Under the pieces are notes generated by a model. The model worked only from the letters and a program-made list of their open reading frames with translations. It had not been told where the DNA came from and did no database searches. Source: Paenibacillus plantiphilus (GTDB lineage: Bacteria > Bacillota > Bacilli > Paenibacillales > Paenibacillaceae). Taken from it: a stretch of 39,032 nucleotides of DNA. Positions within the stretch are counted from its first letter, which is position 1. The number at the start of each line of letters is the position of its first letter. The position numbers were made by a program, and so were the translations under genes. The stretch is from contig NZ_CAKMMF010000041.1 of the NCBI RefSeq assembly GCF_927798095.1, positions 1-39,032 of the forward strand. Reading direction: 5' to 3'. Shown here piece by piece: positions 1 to 8,594 of the stretch.

Positions 1-45
1 CTGCAATTTAAACTCGTCGTTATAATGCTGCCTCGTTTTCCCCAT
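1..45 (-). CDS. IS3-family transposase OrfA, N-terminal fragment (cut by window edge)
   Basis: Fifteen codons are visible, reading MGKTRQHYNDEFKLQ. The pattern of basic residues followed by Y-x-x-EFK is typical of the N-terminus of IS3-family OrfA helix-turn-helix proteins. A GGTGAGGTG stretch lies just upstream of the ATG on the minus strand as a ribosome binding site. The role would be DNA binding at the element ends, with OrfB supplying the DDE catalysis. Only the first residues are available, so the family call rests on a short motif. Confidence 0.55.
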   Translation of the reverse strand, partial: MGKTRQHYNDEFKLQ

Positions 46-102
46 TGTGAACACCTCACCTTTTATTAGGATTATTATCTGTCCAACGTTACGAGGTGTC
101 CA
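1..102 (-). mobile_element. Terminal part of an IS3-type insertion sequence, running off the left edge
   Basis: A transposase start lies at 45-43 on the minus strand. A sequence beginning TGGACACC on the minus strand at 102, repeated in part as TTGGACAG near 86-79, looks like an IS3-type terminal inverted repeat. The IS end lies about 10 bp from the stop codon of the neighbouring lipoprotein gene. The rest of the element is outside the window, so the group and the target duplication cannot be determined. Confidence 0.55.
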
Positions 103-111
103 CTTTTTATT

Positions 112-366
112 CTAATTGCAAGTCATTATTTTTTCATTTGTAATGAAAATGCAAGTTGAATTCTCAGAGTTTAAGTAAACCCGAAATTCGGTATCACTGT
201 CCATGACCGCTTTAAATTCGGAATAGGGGCCGAAATACCAATTATAATTATCAAGCAATACTTCAGCTTGCTTGATATATTGCTGATCCACTGTTCCAGT
301 ATTATTGGTACATGCAGAGGACAATAAAACAAATACAATGCCTAATAGGAATACGAATTTTTTCAA
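112..366 (-). CDS. Small putative lipoprotein, 84 aa, function unknown
   Basis: The protein starts with MKKF, then a hydrophobic stretch and a lipobox LSSAC with the modified cysteine at residue 19, so it should be exported and lipid-anchored to the outer face of the membrane. The mature part is only about 65 residues, acidic and aromatic, with one further cysteine pair near the C-terminus (TCIF and MTCN). The start is TTG at 366, chosen because GGAGGTG lies five bases upstream. No family is recognised. It ends about 10 bp from the insertion sequence end, so the original C-terminus may have been altered by the insertion. It is divergent from the large toxin gene. Confidence 0.65.
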   Translation of the reverse strand: MKKFVFLLGIVFVLLSSACTNNTGTVDQQYIKQAEVLLDNYNWYFGPYSEFKAVMDSDTEFRVYLNSENSTCIFITNEKIMTCN

Positions 367-740
367 TGCTGCACCTCCATGTTTTTTCTCAGCCTTAGGT
401 GTTGCCGTGTTTACCGGTACGACGGTTCTCTTCTATGTTGATGTTCCAGATAATGTCTAAATCCCTTCTGCTATTATAAGCGACATTCCAGTAAAAGGTG
501 TGCTTTCTTTACTAAACCGTGACTGCTTCAGGATAGCAATTTGTTCAACGATATACTGACGTTAGTGATTTTACAGCAGTTTGGAATGACGGCATAAGTG
601 ATGATTTAATTTATTAAAAATTATTAATGTATAATTCGACAAAATAACCTATTATTCTACAAATATAGACGTTGTAGGTAATGGGTTGTATTCGTATAAT
701 TAGAAAACTATGGCATGCATGACCATAGAACTATAAACAG
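367..740. other. Divergent intergenic region, AT-rich
   Basis: This 374-bp stretch separates the lipoprotein gene from the large toxin gene. I see no open frame of note. The right half is strongly AT-rich and holds the best promoter candidate for the toxin gene (672-700). A second TATAAT lies at about 630-635 but has no good -35 partner. Confidence 0.6.
672..700 (+). promoter_or_regulatory. Putative sigma-A promoter of the toxin gene
   Basis: TTGTAG (672-677) is followed by a 17-bp spacer and a perfect TATAAT (695-700), 40 bp before the annotated start at 741. Spacing and the -10 element match the vegetative consensus. No operator could be identified. Confidence 0.55.
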
Positions 741-3700
741 ATGGAAGTGGGGATTTTTTTGTACAGGAGAATCATACAGAGAACGCTGTTTTTCGCAGTC
801 ATCATGTGTTTAATCAGTCAGCTATTCAGTCCGGCTTTATTCGTTAATCAAGCCCAAGCGGCGGGAACGAATAAAGTCAATCTGCTTTACGCATCAGTGA
901 AGCAAACCTGCGATACCTGCTACTCCTTTCAAGGAGCTGTAGAGGTAGAAAATCTCGCCTATCAAAAAAAGGTAACCGTCGTTTATAACGCGGGCAATCA
1001 AGGCTGGAAGGAGTTTCAAGCACAGTACCTGGGTAAAACGGAAGGCAATCTGGAGGCTTGGACGTTCAAGCTTGAAAACCCGGATTTCGCCAATAAACGG
1101 ATTCAATTTGCGATTAAGTATGAGGTGAACGGCCAGACGTATTGGGATAACAACAACGGCTACAACACCGATTTCCATATCGGATTAGGGCCGGATGTCA
1201 CGGTTCCGTCGGTCGTATTGCGCAAGTCGAGGCTCATTACAGGCGATTATTCCGCATCGGATGAAGGGCTGAAAGGCCAGGTTCATCTTCTCAATATCGC
1301 TTATCAGAAGGAAGTCAAGATCGTCTACTCGACAGACGGATGGGCAACCAGAAAAGAAGCGTTGGCCAAATATGACGGCAAGCTGCCGGGCAGCAGCAAT
1401 ATTGAAACCTGGTCGTTCCAGATCGGACTCCCCGAATCTGTGCAGAAGGCAGAGTTTGCAGTCGCCTATAAAGTGAATGGCGTCACGTACTGGGATAACA
1501 ACCTGAAGCAAAACTACAAGGCCGTCATTTCCCCTTATACGCTAAAAGCAGTTCAGACGCTTCGCGCCAAGGTGGAAGCCTTGCTGCAAGAGATTAACCA
1601 AAATGACAGCATGAGAAACGATGCTGACAAGCTTCGCCGGCTTGAAGAGGCGCTGAATGCCTATAACGAGGCGATTAAAGCAGAAGAGGAAGCAAACTAT
1701 CAGGAAGCGCTGCGTCTGTTGAACGAGGCCTGGAGCTTGATGTCCGCGATAAAAGCAGAATTGAATACGGCTGCGGCTGCCGTTCAGCGGCTTAAAGACC
1801 ATCCGACGGGTGATGGCGATGGTGACGGGCTGACGAATGGCTTCGAATTGGACAAGCTTCGTTCGACCGCAAGTCCGTTCAAGCAAGATAGCGATAACAA
1901 CGGTATTAGCGATGCGAATGAGGATTTCGATGAGGATGGTCTTACTAACCTGCAGGAACAGACCCTTGGAACGGACCCGCTTCTTGATGATACAGATGGT
2001 GACGGTCTGACGGACGGAATCGAGGTGCAATTCGGGACCGATCCATTGCAGGCGGATTCGGATGGCAATGGTGTGGCCGATGGTCAAGAGACCTATGAGC
2101 AAACCTTCACCGAACCAGCAACCGGCGCCGAAGTGGAAGTTATAGCGGACGGAGATATTTCACCTTACATCTATGTCACGGATGCCTCGCAAATGGTTGT
2201 CACAGAAGCGGTATATGCAATGGGACCTATGATCGAGATCGATACGGAGAAAGAGTTCGATAAAGCGACGATCACAATCCCTGTTGATGAAGCCAAGCTG
2301 GCAGGTCGCGACATCCAGAACGTCAAGATGGCTTATTTCGATGAAGAGAAAATGACCTTTGTACCCTTGGACGTACAAGGGGTTGATGCGGAGAATGGCA
2401 TCGTATGGGGGGAGACCGATCATTTTTCACTCTATACGCTATTCTATATTCCGAATTTAAGCTCCATTTGGCAAGTTCCGTTCCATGCCGGAGAACGGGG
2501 AACCAGCACCGAGATGACCTTCATCGATGTCATGCTAATCATTGACTCCTCTGGGAGCATGGATTGGAATGATCCTACGGACATTCGCAAGACTGCGGCC
2601 AAAAATTTCATTGACGGGCTTATTCCCGGGAGCCGTGTCGGTGTTGTTGTAGGAGACCGCGCCGGACTTGTTGATTTCGATGACCGGGCAAAGCTCGTGC
2701 ACCCGTTAACAGATAATTATGCGGCGGTTAAAAGCTCGATTGAAACGATCGACTCAGTCGGCGGAACGGATATTGGCGCCGGTGTCGATGTTGCGAATCA
2801 GGAGCTGATCGACAATAGCGATGACGAACGGATCAAGGTAGAGATTTTGCTGACAGACGGTGAGGGCGACTATAGCTCCGCGCATACGCAAGAGGCGATT
2901 GCCAACGGCATTACGATCTACACGATCGGACTGGGCAGCAGTGTGGACGAGGCGCTTCTCAAAAATATAGCAGGCAGCACAGGCGGCCAATATTTCCATG
3001 CCAGCGATGCATCGGAGCTTCCTATCGTATATGACCGGATCAAGGAGATCGTAACAGAGCCGGAAGATACAGATAAAGACGGAATTCCGGATAGCGTTGA
3101 AATAAAAGGGATGCGTGTCGGCTCCAAATACGGCTCATTGATCTTCACAGACCCTAATAATCCCGATACCGATGGCGACGGATTGAATGATGGCGAGGAG
3201 ATTGGCGCTGCGCACAAAATCACGCTGTTCGGCACCGAGCACAGCTTCTACCCGATGTACAGCAATCCGACCGAAGCGGATAGCGATGGCGATGGGCTCA
3301 CCGACTATGAGGAGCGCAAGGTTTACAATTCTGAGCCATTGTCTAAGGACAGCGACTATGATGGTCTGGATGATTATTTCGAGGTCCACCATAGATATTC
3401 CGATGATATAGACCTTCAGACCGAGGGTAGCGGCGGCGATGTTCAGATTCTGAGCTCAGGGGCTCCCTCTTACATTTATTCGTCCGACCCCAAGAAACGG
3501 GATACCGATGGTGATGGGTTGACCGATTTTGTGGAGAAAAATGATAAACGATACCATCCGTCCATACCGGATGTGATTATCAAGAAGAGCTACGAATATA
3601 CAATCAGGAGTACCGCCACATGGCTAAACCGGATTCATGTCTATGCGCCTGTATATGTGCCAACGGGCTCTACGTTAACGATCAAGCCAAAAACAAAGGT

Positions 3701-5537
3701 CATCAGCTATCTGCCGAACGACACCAGCACTCTGCTCATTCAAGGCACATTAAACGCGGAAGCCGAAGGAACCCTTAATGACCGGATTTATTTTACCTAT
3801 GGGAATAAAAAGACTGATGCAAACGATAAATATTGGCGGGGAATTGTAGCGGTAGAAAATTCTGAGTTGAATATCGATAATGTCGGAATCCTTGACGCCT
3901 ACGGGGCATTAACGCTTTATGGAGGCGCAACTCTGAATGCCAGCAATACGCTAATCTATCGCAGTGCTGCGGCTGTGGCCGTGCCGGAGGTCGCTGCAGG
4001 ATATATCGCATACGGTACAGATGGTACTGCGGATATCAGCATTGATGGCATGGATATCTCCTCCTCTGATACCGGCATGAACTTTAAGAATGCTGTGTAC
4101 GCATATATTGCCAATACGAAATTGACCAAAGCCGGTATTAAAATTCATTCTAATCTTGATTTCTCTTCTGTAGTATTGGATAACGTCAGTATTGATTACC
4201 AGAAGAAGAGTGGCAGTACAGGCGTTGCAGTTTATAACAAAGCAGAAGTTGATATGTACAATCTTACAGTCAGAAATGCTGAAACAGGCATTTATGCGTC
4301 CAACTCTTGGGCACATAACACCATAGTTAACGTGAGTGCCAGCACCATTGCTGACAATGGCGTCGGGATCAAAGTATCGGATGCCATGGTTCAGTATGGA
4401 GATGATGTTGCTTTTATCCGGAATGGAAAAAATGTCGTACAGGAAAAAGCGGGAGCGCTCTTCTTGTTTGGTGTGGCACAGGGAGTTGTGGCCGAAATTG
4501 GCGGCAGCATATACTACTTGCTTCCGGACCTCTTTGCATTCGCCCAAGCTATTGCCAATGAAGCAGTAACGCTGAAGAGTATAAAGAATGCCCTTGGCAG
4601 CACATGGAATGAATACGAAGATTCTTTCAACAATCTGTATTATAACTCTGGAAAAGTCCTTAGCGGGGCTTCCACCATGGGTGAGAGTAAGCAATACGGC
4701 AGAGATTTGGTGAGAGGCATTGAAGCAATCTCTGTCGCAGGAGCAGCTACGAAGCTTTCGATTAAAGGACTCAGGAATACGGTCGATGCGGTCAAAAAGC
4801 ATAAAATCGATTGTAATTGTTTCACAGCTGGAACCAAGGTTCAGACAGACCAAGGGGAGAAACCTATCGAGGAAATCGAGGTAGGGGATAAGGTTCTCTC
4901 GAAGGATGATGAGACAGGCGAGATAGCTTATAAAGAAGTTGAATGGCTCTTCCAACGTGATGTTGAGGAAACGTATAATATTACTGTTGGTGAAGAAGTC
5001 ATAACGACAACTGATGAGCATCCGTTCTGGATTGTAGGAAAAGGTTGGGTGGAGGCACAGCATCTTGTGGTGGGCGATGTTCTGACAACTTCTGATGGCA
5101 AAGAATTAGCCATTGAGAAGATTGATGTTAAGCAGGAGCACGCCACGGTCTACAACTTCAAGGTGAAGGAATTCCATACGTACTTTGTTTCTAGTCTTGG
5201 AATCTGGACGCATAATAAATGTAATCTTGGTCCAGGAAAAGTTGTCTTTACTGGTGATGGTGTTAAACATGTTGAGCAAAGACACATTGGAAATGTTTCA
5301 GGTTGGGAAAATAAAAGCAAATGGACTGTAACAGGAGGATATTGGAGAACATACAGCAGAGACACTATTAAAAGTGCTGATAGAGTGTCTATGGACGGCG
5401 ATAGATTTGTATATGAGAAGCAGTTTAATAAAGTCATGGGTGTCGATGCAAATGGGAACAATTTGTACAAAGTCAGAGTAGTTGTGGACAAAAATGGATA
5501 TCTCGTGACATCTTTTCCTCAAGCAGATTGGAAATAG
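741..5537 (+). CDS. Giant secreted polymorphic toxin: CBM21 x2, VWA, type-3 calcium repeats, beta-helix, Hint, EndoU-like nuclease
   Basis: The protein is 1598 aa. Residues 1-40 form a Sec signal peptide ending AQA/AG. Two CBM21-like modules lie at about 46-145 and 157-262, each ending in a YWDNN motif typical of glycan binding. A helical linker (264-345) leads to DxDxDG calcium-binding repeats (about 355-455). A VWA domain follows from about 595 with an intact MIDAS (DSSGS at 602-606), then more calcium repeats (about 775-930) and a beta-helix-like stretch (about 950-1230). A Hint autoprotease spans C1360 to H1491-N1492, with a TTDEHPFW motif. The last 106 residues carry HVEQRH and end LVTSFP, as in EndoU/BECR ribonuclease toxins. 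By analogy with pretoxin-Hint proteins, the Hint would cut off the toxin. No good ribosome site precedes ATG 741; TTG at 759, after GGAAGTGGGG, is an alternative start. The cognate immunity gene follows 28 bp later. Confidence 0.85.
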   Translation: MEVGIFLYRRIIQRTLFFAVIMCLISQLFSPALFVNQAQAAGTNKVNLLYASVKQTCDTCYSFQGAVEVENLAYQKKVTVVYNAGNQGWKEFQAQYLGKTEGNLEAWTFKLENPDFANKRIQFAIKYEVNGQTYWDNNNGYNTDFHIGLGPDVTVPSVVLRKSRLITGDYSASDEGLKGQVHLLNIAYQKEVKIVYSTDGWATRKEALAKYDGKLPGSSNIETWSFQIGLPESVQKAEFAVAYKVNGVTYWDNNLKQNYKAVISPYTLKAVQTLRAKVEALLQEINQNDSMRNDADKLRRLEEALNAYNEAIKAEEEANYQEALRLLNEAWSLMSAIKAELNTAAAAVQRLKDHPTGDGDGDGLTNGFELDKLRSTASPFKQDSDNNGISDANEDFDEDGLTNLQEQTLGTDPLLDDTDGDGLTDGIEVQFGTDPLQADSDGNGVADGQETYEQTFTEPATGAEVEVIADGDISPYIYVTDASQMVVTEAVYAMGPMIEIDTEKEFDKATITIPVDEAKLAGRDIQNVKMAYFDEEKMTFVPLDVQGVDAENGIVWGETDHFSLYTLFYIPNLSSIWQVPFHAGERGTSTEMTFIDVMLIIDSSGSMDWNDPTDIRKTAAKNFIDGLIPGSRVGVVVGDRAGLVDFDDRAKLVHPLTDNYAAVKSSIETIDSVGGTDIGAGVDVANQELIDNSDDERIKVEILLTDGEGDYSSAHTQEAIANGITIYTIGLGSSVDEALLKNIAGSTGGQYFHASDASELPIVYDRIKEIVTEPEDTDKDGIPDSVEIKGMRVGSKYGSLIFTDPNNPDTDGDGLNDGEEIGAAHKITLFGTEHSFYPMYSNPTEADSDGDGLTDYEERKVYNSEPLSKDSDYDGLDDYFEVHHRYSDDIDLQTEGSGGDVQILSSGAPSYIYSSDPKKRDTDGDGLTDFVEKNDKRYHPSIPDVIIKKSYEYTIRSTATWLNRIHVYAPVYVPTGSTLTIKPKTKVISYLPNDTSTLLIQGTLNAEAEGTLNDRIYFTYGNKKTDANDKYWRGIVAVENSELNIDNVGILDAYGALTLYGGATLNASNTLIYRSAAAVAVPEVAAGYIAYGTDGTADISIDGMDISSSDTGMNFKNAVYAYIANTKLTKAGIKIHSNLDFSSVVLDNVSIDYQKKSGSTGVAVYNKAEVDMYNLTVRNAETGIYASNSWAHNTIVNVSASTIADNGVGIKVSDAMVQYGDDVAFIRNGKNVVQEKAGALFLFGVAQGVVAEIGGSIYYLLPDLFAFAQAIANEAVTLKSIKNALGSTWNEYEDSFNNLYYNSGKVLSGASTMGESKQYGRDLVRGIEAISVAGAATKLSIKGLRNTVDAVKKHKIDCNCFTAGTKVQTDQGEKPIEEIEVGDKVLSKDDETGEIAYKEVEWLFQRDVEETYNITVGEEVITTTDEHPFWIVGKGWVEAQHLVVGDVLTTSDGKELAIEKIDVKQEHATVYNFKVKEFHTYFVSSLGIWTHNKCNLGPGKVVFTGDGVKHVEQRHIGNVSGWENKSKWTVTGGYWRTYSRDTIKSADRVSMDGDRFVYEKQFNKVMGVDANGNNLYKVRVVVDKNGYLVTSFPQADWK

Positions 5538-5565
5538 ATTTGATGCATATAAAAGGAGGGGGAGT

Positions 5566-5871
5566 ATGGGATTGGACATAGTAATGTATAATGATAAAAA
5601 CGTCAGGATGCAATTAATTGAAATACCAAGAAGTTTGCATGAAGCCATATTTAGTGGCACTCAGATCTGGGGAAGTTACATGTATTTGAGGAAAATCAAA
5701 GATTATTATAAGACAAATGTTCGATTTACTGCATCTGAAATAAACTATTTTATCGAGGATTTAAGGCAAATCAAGCAATTTGTGGCTTCTAACTATCATT
5801 CAGATTTGATTATGATAATTGAGAAATTGAGTGATGGCAGTGTGAAAACCATACATGTTGCAGGAGATTAA
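5566..5871 (+). CDS. Probable immunity protein for the preceding toxin, 101 aa
   Basis: This small soluble protein has no signal peptide and begins MGLDI. It sits 28 bp after the toxin stop with a strong AAGGAGGGGG ribosome binding site, and a rho-independent terminator follows it. The arrangement toxin C-terminus, short acidic/aromatic gene, terminator is the usual one for polymorphic toxin immunity genes. It would bind and block the EndoU-like domain in the cytoplasm of the producing cell. I do not recognise its family; the immunity role is inferred from position, and this gene is intact. Confidence 0.6.
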   Translation: MGLDIVMYNDKNVRMQLIEIPRSLHEAIFSGTQIWGSYMYLRKIKDYYKTNVRFTASEINYFIEDLRQIKQFVASNYHSDLIMIIEKLSDGSVKTIHVAGD

Positions 5872-5877
5872 GTTATT

Positions 5878-5913
5878 GACCTTGAAGGGGACTGCCTTCA
5901 AGGTCTTTTTTTT
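5878..5913 (+). terminator. Rho-independent terminator, copy 1 of the cassette-end hairpin
   Basis: Perfect 10-bp stem GACCTTGAAG/CTTCAAGGTC with an 8-nt loop, followed by eight T. Closely related hairpins end three other immunity genes (7908, 9932, 10978). Confidence 0.9.
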
Positions 5914-6061
5914 GTGCGTTTGGCAGCACATCGTACTAACGAGTGAAAGACCCTAGCGCACTGGGAGGTGGCGGAAGCGCTTACCGTAGGGGAATCGTGG
6001 AACAAATGCGGCAACGTCCGACATTGGATTTCGACAGACTACCAAGCCAAATGAGTAGAGG
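5914..6061 (+). mobile_element. Putative 5' remnant of a group II intron behind the terminator
   Basis: GTGCG, the usual group II intron 5' end, starts directly after the T-run of the hairpin. Class C group II introns are known to insert just after terminators. The text contains ACTAAC..G.GTGAAAG..CC, shared with the clearer remnant at 9967. No reverse transcriptase or domain V remains. The 3' limit is uncertain: the next recognisable sequence is an IS110-like tail from 6062. Confidence 0.5.
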
Positions 6062-6163
6062 CGGCTGGGCAAAGACAGAAATCAACGTCAAGGAAACCGA
6101 GAGTTAAACAAGATTCTATGGGGATTAGCAGTCAGACAAGTTCAGACCGCTAGAACGTCAAGA
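6062..6163 (+). pseudogene. IS110-family transposase C-terminal remnant
   Basis: Thirty-four codons in one frame include QGNRELNKILWGLAVRQV, which matches the GNR-x-L-x-x-x-L/F-x-x-A-x-x-Q signature near the end of IS110-family transposases. A stop lies at 6056-6058, so the N-terminal part is gone. The frame continues without a stop into the Hint fragment at 6164-6352. The family call rests on one motif. Confidence 0.5.
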
Positions 6164-6352
6164 AGCCGCGGATGGACAGAAGTCAAAGACCTAAAGGTTG
6201 GGGACTTGCTTGTTACGAGTGGTGGGGCTACACTGGCAATAGACAAGATAGAGAAAGAGCCGCGTGAAGCAACGGTTTATAATTTTGAGGTTGCAGATTT
6301 CCATTCGTACTTTGTGTCCAATCTTGGGATTTGGGTGCATAGTTATAGGTGA
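6164..6352 (+). pseudogene. Hint domain C-terminal fragment (cassette with barnase/barstar)
   Basis: From 6170 the frame reads GWTEVKDLKVGD and continues to FHSYFVSNLGIWVH, the last third of a Hint autoprotease. It corresponds to about residues 1435-1491 of the large toxin. The Hint N-terminal nucleophile half is missing. The terminal HN is changed to HS and the frame stops at 6350. This stretch is almost the same DNA as 8101-8272. It is the displaced upstream part of an old toxin cassette. Confidence 0.8.
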
Positions 6353-6410
6353 TGATGGTACAGTTTACTACACTACAGACCATTATAAAACCTATGCAAA
6401 AATCAAATAA
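6345..6410 (+). pseudogene. C-terminal stub of a barnase-family ribonuclease
   Basis: Twenty-one codons and a stop read GDDGTVYYTTDHYKTYAKIK. This aligns with the end of barnase (DWLIYKTTDHYQTFTKIR), including the catalytic-histidine region TTDHY. All of the rest of the nuclease is gone and the stub is out of frame with the preceding Hint fragment. It lies 15 bp before an intact barstar gene, which is the known inhibitor of this RNase family, so the context fits strongly. Confidence 0.8.
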
Positions 6411-6425
6411 TTGTAGGAGATGCGC

Positions 6426-6932
6426 ATGAGTACAAATAGTTCTGATGTTGTTTCAGGATTGCAGTATTTCTACATTACCGAGTGTGACATTTCAGATTTT
6501 TGTAATCTGCAATGGAAATTTAATGAATCATCAGAAATGAAAGTAGTTGCAAAAATGATAAGAGGAGAGAAGTGTACTACCCTCCATGAACTTTTTCATG
6601 AATTTTCGGCGGCTCTTCAATTCCCTTATTACTTCGGTGAAAACTGGAATTCTTTTGATGAGTGTGTAAATGACTTGGAGTGGTTACCGGCAGATGCTTA
6701 TATTTTGTGTATTAGCCATTCTGAGCAAATTTTGAAATTGCCTAGTAGTGAGGTCGAGATTTTTTTTCGAACTTTATTGAGCGCTGGGCAAGAGTGGATG
6801 AGTGGAAGAGATTTAGGAGCGATAACAACGCCATCTACACCATTCAAAGTTGTGTTCCATTGTACAACAGGTACAAGTCAAAATATCGCAATAAAATTCC
6901 ATGATTTAGGGATTGAACTGAGGCAACTATAA
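6426..6932 (+). CDS. Barstar-family immunity protein, 168 aa
   Basis: The central part carries the barstar signature: IRGEKCTTLHELFHEFSAAL, then YFGENWNSFDEC and DLEW. Barstar (about 90 aa) binds the active site of barnase-type RNases in the cytoplasm. This protein is longer, with about 45 extra N-terminal and 40 C-terminal residues. The start at ATG 6426 is preferred over 6420 because TAGGAG lies six bases before it and directly abuts 6420. The toxin it matched survives only as a 21-codon stub, so this is now an orphan immunity gene. It could still protect against barnase-type toxins of other strains. Confidence 0.85.
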   Translation: MSTNSSDVVSGLQYFYITECDISDFCNLQWKFNESSEMKVVAKMIRGEKCTTLHELFHEFSAALQFPYYFGENWNSFDECVNDLEWLPADAYILCISHSEQILKLPSSEVEIFFRTLLSAGQEWMSGRDLGAITTPSTPFKVVFHCTTGTSQNIAIKFHDLGIELRQL

Positions 6933-7269
6933 ACACTGGTCATGACCACGTTTTTTCAGTTACAGTGTTGGAAATACTCGGAAGTGACAAATCGATTCTA
7001 GGGACTGCACAGAAATACATGCGAACTTAAACGATACAACTTCAAATGGAAGCTGATAGAGCATTAGGTAGAATCTAGTCAGCACAGACTCATAAGATAT
7101 TGACTGTTATCCATAATGGATAACCGTCAGGCTGTCGAGAAAGTCTCGGCAGCTTTCTTTATGTTTAATTGATTTAACACGACTCCGCGTTAATTTAGTT
7201 AATAATGGTGACAAATAAATGGTGTCGCATAATGCTGCGTTCTAATCGAGATAAACAGCAGAATTATGA
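6933..7269. other. Cassette junction DNA between barstar and the WHH stub
   Basis: No gene is supported. It holds a 7-bp inverted repeat AACACTG/CAGTGTT right after barstar, a 19-bp near-perfect palindrome GTTATCCATAATGGATAAC at 7106-7124, and a terminator-like hairpin at 7131-7160. A short coding-like stretch before 7270 (QQNYEHLQNSLN) may be the frameshifted upstream part of the next toxin stub. Confidence 0.5.
7131..7160 (+). terminator. Putative rho-independent terminator
   Basis: Stem GCTGTCGAG/CTCGGCAGC (9 bp, one G-U pair) with a 5-nt loop, followed by TTTCTTT. Its sequence is unlike the shared cassette-end hairpin. Confidence 0.65.
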
Positions 7270-7434
7270 GCATCTGCAAAACAGCTTGAACAAATAAATA
7301 GTGGCTCTGCCAAGATTTCAGATATTACATGGCACCATCATCAAGACACTGGCAGGATTCAGTTAGTGGACTCAACGATTCATAGTAAGACTGGGCATAC
7401 TGGCGGAAAAAGTATTTGGGGTGGAGGCAGGTAA
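7270..7434 (+). pseudogene. WHH-type HNH nuclease toxin, C-terminal stub
   Basis: The frame reads TWHHHQDTGRIQLV, then HSKTGHTGGKSIWGGG and a stop. The W-HH, LV and HtGG pattern is that of WHH nucleases (HNH/endonuclease VII superfamily), common tips of polymorphic toxins. A stop at 7267 and the lack of any upstream toxin or Hint show it is a fragment, although the catalytic histidine block itself is preserved. A SUKH immunity gene follows 22 bp later, which is the standard partner for this nuclease type. Confidence 0.8.
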
Positions 7435-7456
7435 ATATCATTAGGGAGGATAGAAT

Positions 7457-7900
7457 ATGACTGAGTTAACATGGAAGTATGTAGAGGAAGCGGCTGATTT
7501 AAATGAAATTAATAAGGTTGAGGATATCTTAGGAGTGAAATTTCCTGAAGATTTTATTCAATGTGCTATCATTAATCATGGGGCAATGCCAACATTAAAT
7601 ACCTTTGATTTTGAAGGATATAAGGGGGCTTCTGTTGGTGAATTACTCAGTTTTAATTCCAGTAGTTCTATTTATGTTCTGAATATCTTTAACGACATCA
7701 GAGACAGACTTTTGGATAGAGTTATTCCGATTGCAAACGACCCGGGTGGTAATTTTATATGTTTTGATTATAGGAAAAAGTTCGTTCCTACGGTAGTTTA
7801 CTGGGACCACGAACGAGCATTTGAAAACCCTAGTCAGAGTGTTATTTATATTTGTGAGACATTCACAGAGTTCTTAAACAAATTATATATTATTGAATAG
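7457..7900 (+). CDS. SUKH (SMI1/KNR4) immunity protein, 147 aa
   Basis: The sequence starts with a helix and the motif EINKVEDILGVKFPEDF, then a small loop with NHG and later IPIANDPGGNFICFDYR, VVYWDHE and FTEFLNKL. This is the SMI1/KNR4 (SUKH-1) fold used as an immunity protein against many nuclease toxins, especially HNH/WHH types. ATG 7457 follows GGGAGGATAGAAT, a good ribosome binding site. The gene is intact while its toxin is a stub. It is followed by the shared cassette-end hairpin. Confidence 0.88.
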   Translation: MTELTWKYVEEAADLNEINKVEDILGVKFPEDFIQCAIINHGAMPTLNTFDFEGYKGASVGELLSFNSSSSIYVLNIFNDIRDRLLDRVIPIANDPGGNFICFDYRKKFVPTVVYWDHERAFENPSQSVIYICETFTEFLNKLYIIE

Positions 7901-7907
7901 TGTTACT

Positions 7908-7943
7908 GACCTTGAGGACGGCAATCCTCAAGGTCTTCCTTTT
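7908..7943 (+). terminator. Rho-independent terminator, copy 2 of the cassette-end hairpin
   Basis: Stem GACCTTGAGGA/TCCTCAAGGTC (11 bp) with a 6-nt loop and a weaker TTCCTTTT tail. It has the same core as the hairpins at 5878, 9932 and 10978. Confidence 0.85.
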
Positions 7944-8031
7944 ACCCCACCTACTAACGAACGAATTATCTTGAAATATCGCCGCCTCCCGTATGAAAAT
8001 ACAGCAGAGGTACAGCGCGATCAGCGACTGT

Positions 8032-8586
8032 AAGACTCTTTACATTGGTGATGAAGTTATTGAGGCAACGGCGGAGCATCCATTCTGGCTTGACGGCAAG
8101 GGATGGACAGAAGTCAAAGATCTGAAGGTTGGAGACTTTCTTGTTACGAGTGGTGGGCTACATTGACAATAGACAAGATAGAGAAAGAGCCGCGTGAAGC
8201 AACGGTTTATAATTTTGAGGTGCAGATTTCCATTCGTACTTTGTGTCCAATCTTGGGATTTGGGTGCATAATTGTTTTGTTGATACTGATAAGAAGATGT
8301 ATCAAGTAGGAGATCACTTTAATAAGCATGGAAGGGCTATGGGCTATGCCTCAAAAAAGAGTACGAGGCTGCTGCAAAACAGTTTGCATTAACTCATTCG
8401 AACAATCCCAATGCAACTCTTTATCAAGGAACGTGGAATGGTAAAGGGATTTTGAATGGTACTACTCAGTATGCCGTGACGTATAATAATCGAACTGTAA
8501 TTATCGATGCTTCCAATGGTCAAGTAATCGATTTTTACACAGGTTCAACGTACGGAGGACTTATTAACCTTAAAAGGCTGAGGTGA
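8032..8586 (+). pseudogene. Hint-toxin cassette broken by three frameshifts
   Basis: From about 8035 the DNA encodes the Hint stretch with AEHPFWLDGKGWTEVKDLKVGD, ending HN at 8267-8272. A toxin domain follows, with HFNKHGRAMGY and later VIIDASNGQVIDFYTGS, ending at 8586. The HF-x-KHG pattern resembles BECR-type ribonuclease toxins. Three single-base losses break it: one G near 8157 and one T near 8220 (both visible by comparison with 6170-6343), and one A in the A-run near 8352. The Hint nucleophile half is absent. The toxin tail overlaps the start of the next immunity gene. The decay points to a silent archive rather than an expressed gene. Confidence 0.8.
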
Positions 8587-8594
8587 GTTGCAAT

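Noticed and set aside
3951..5063. 370-codon minus-strand frame opposite the large toxin gene
   Set aside because: It lies wholly within a well-supported domain-rich gene and shows no recognisable motif or ribosome site.
8103..8309. 68-codon frame in the frameshifted Hint cassette
   Set aside because: It is an artefact that jumps across the two single-base deletions; the real protein text lies in the other frames.
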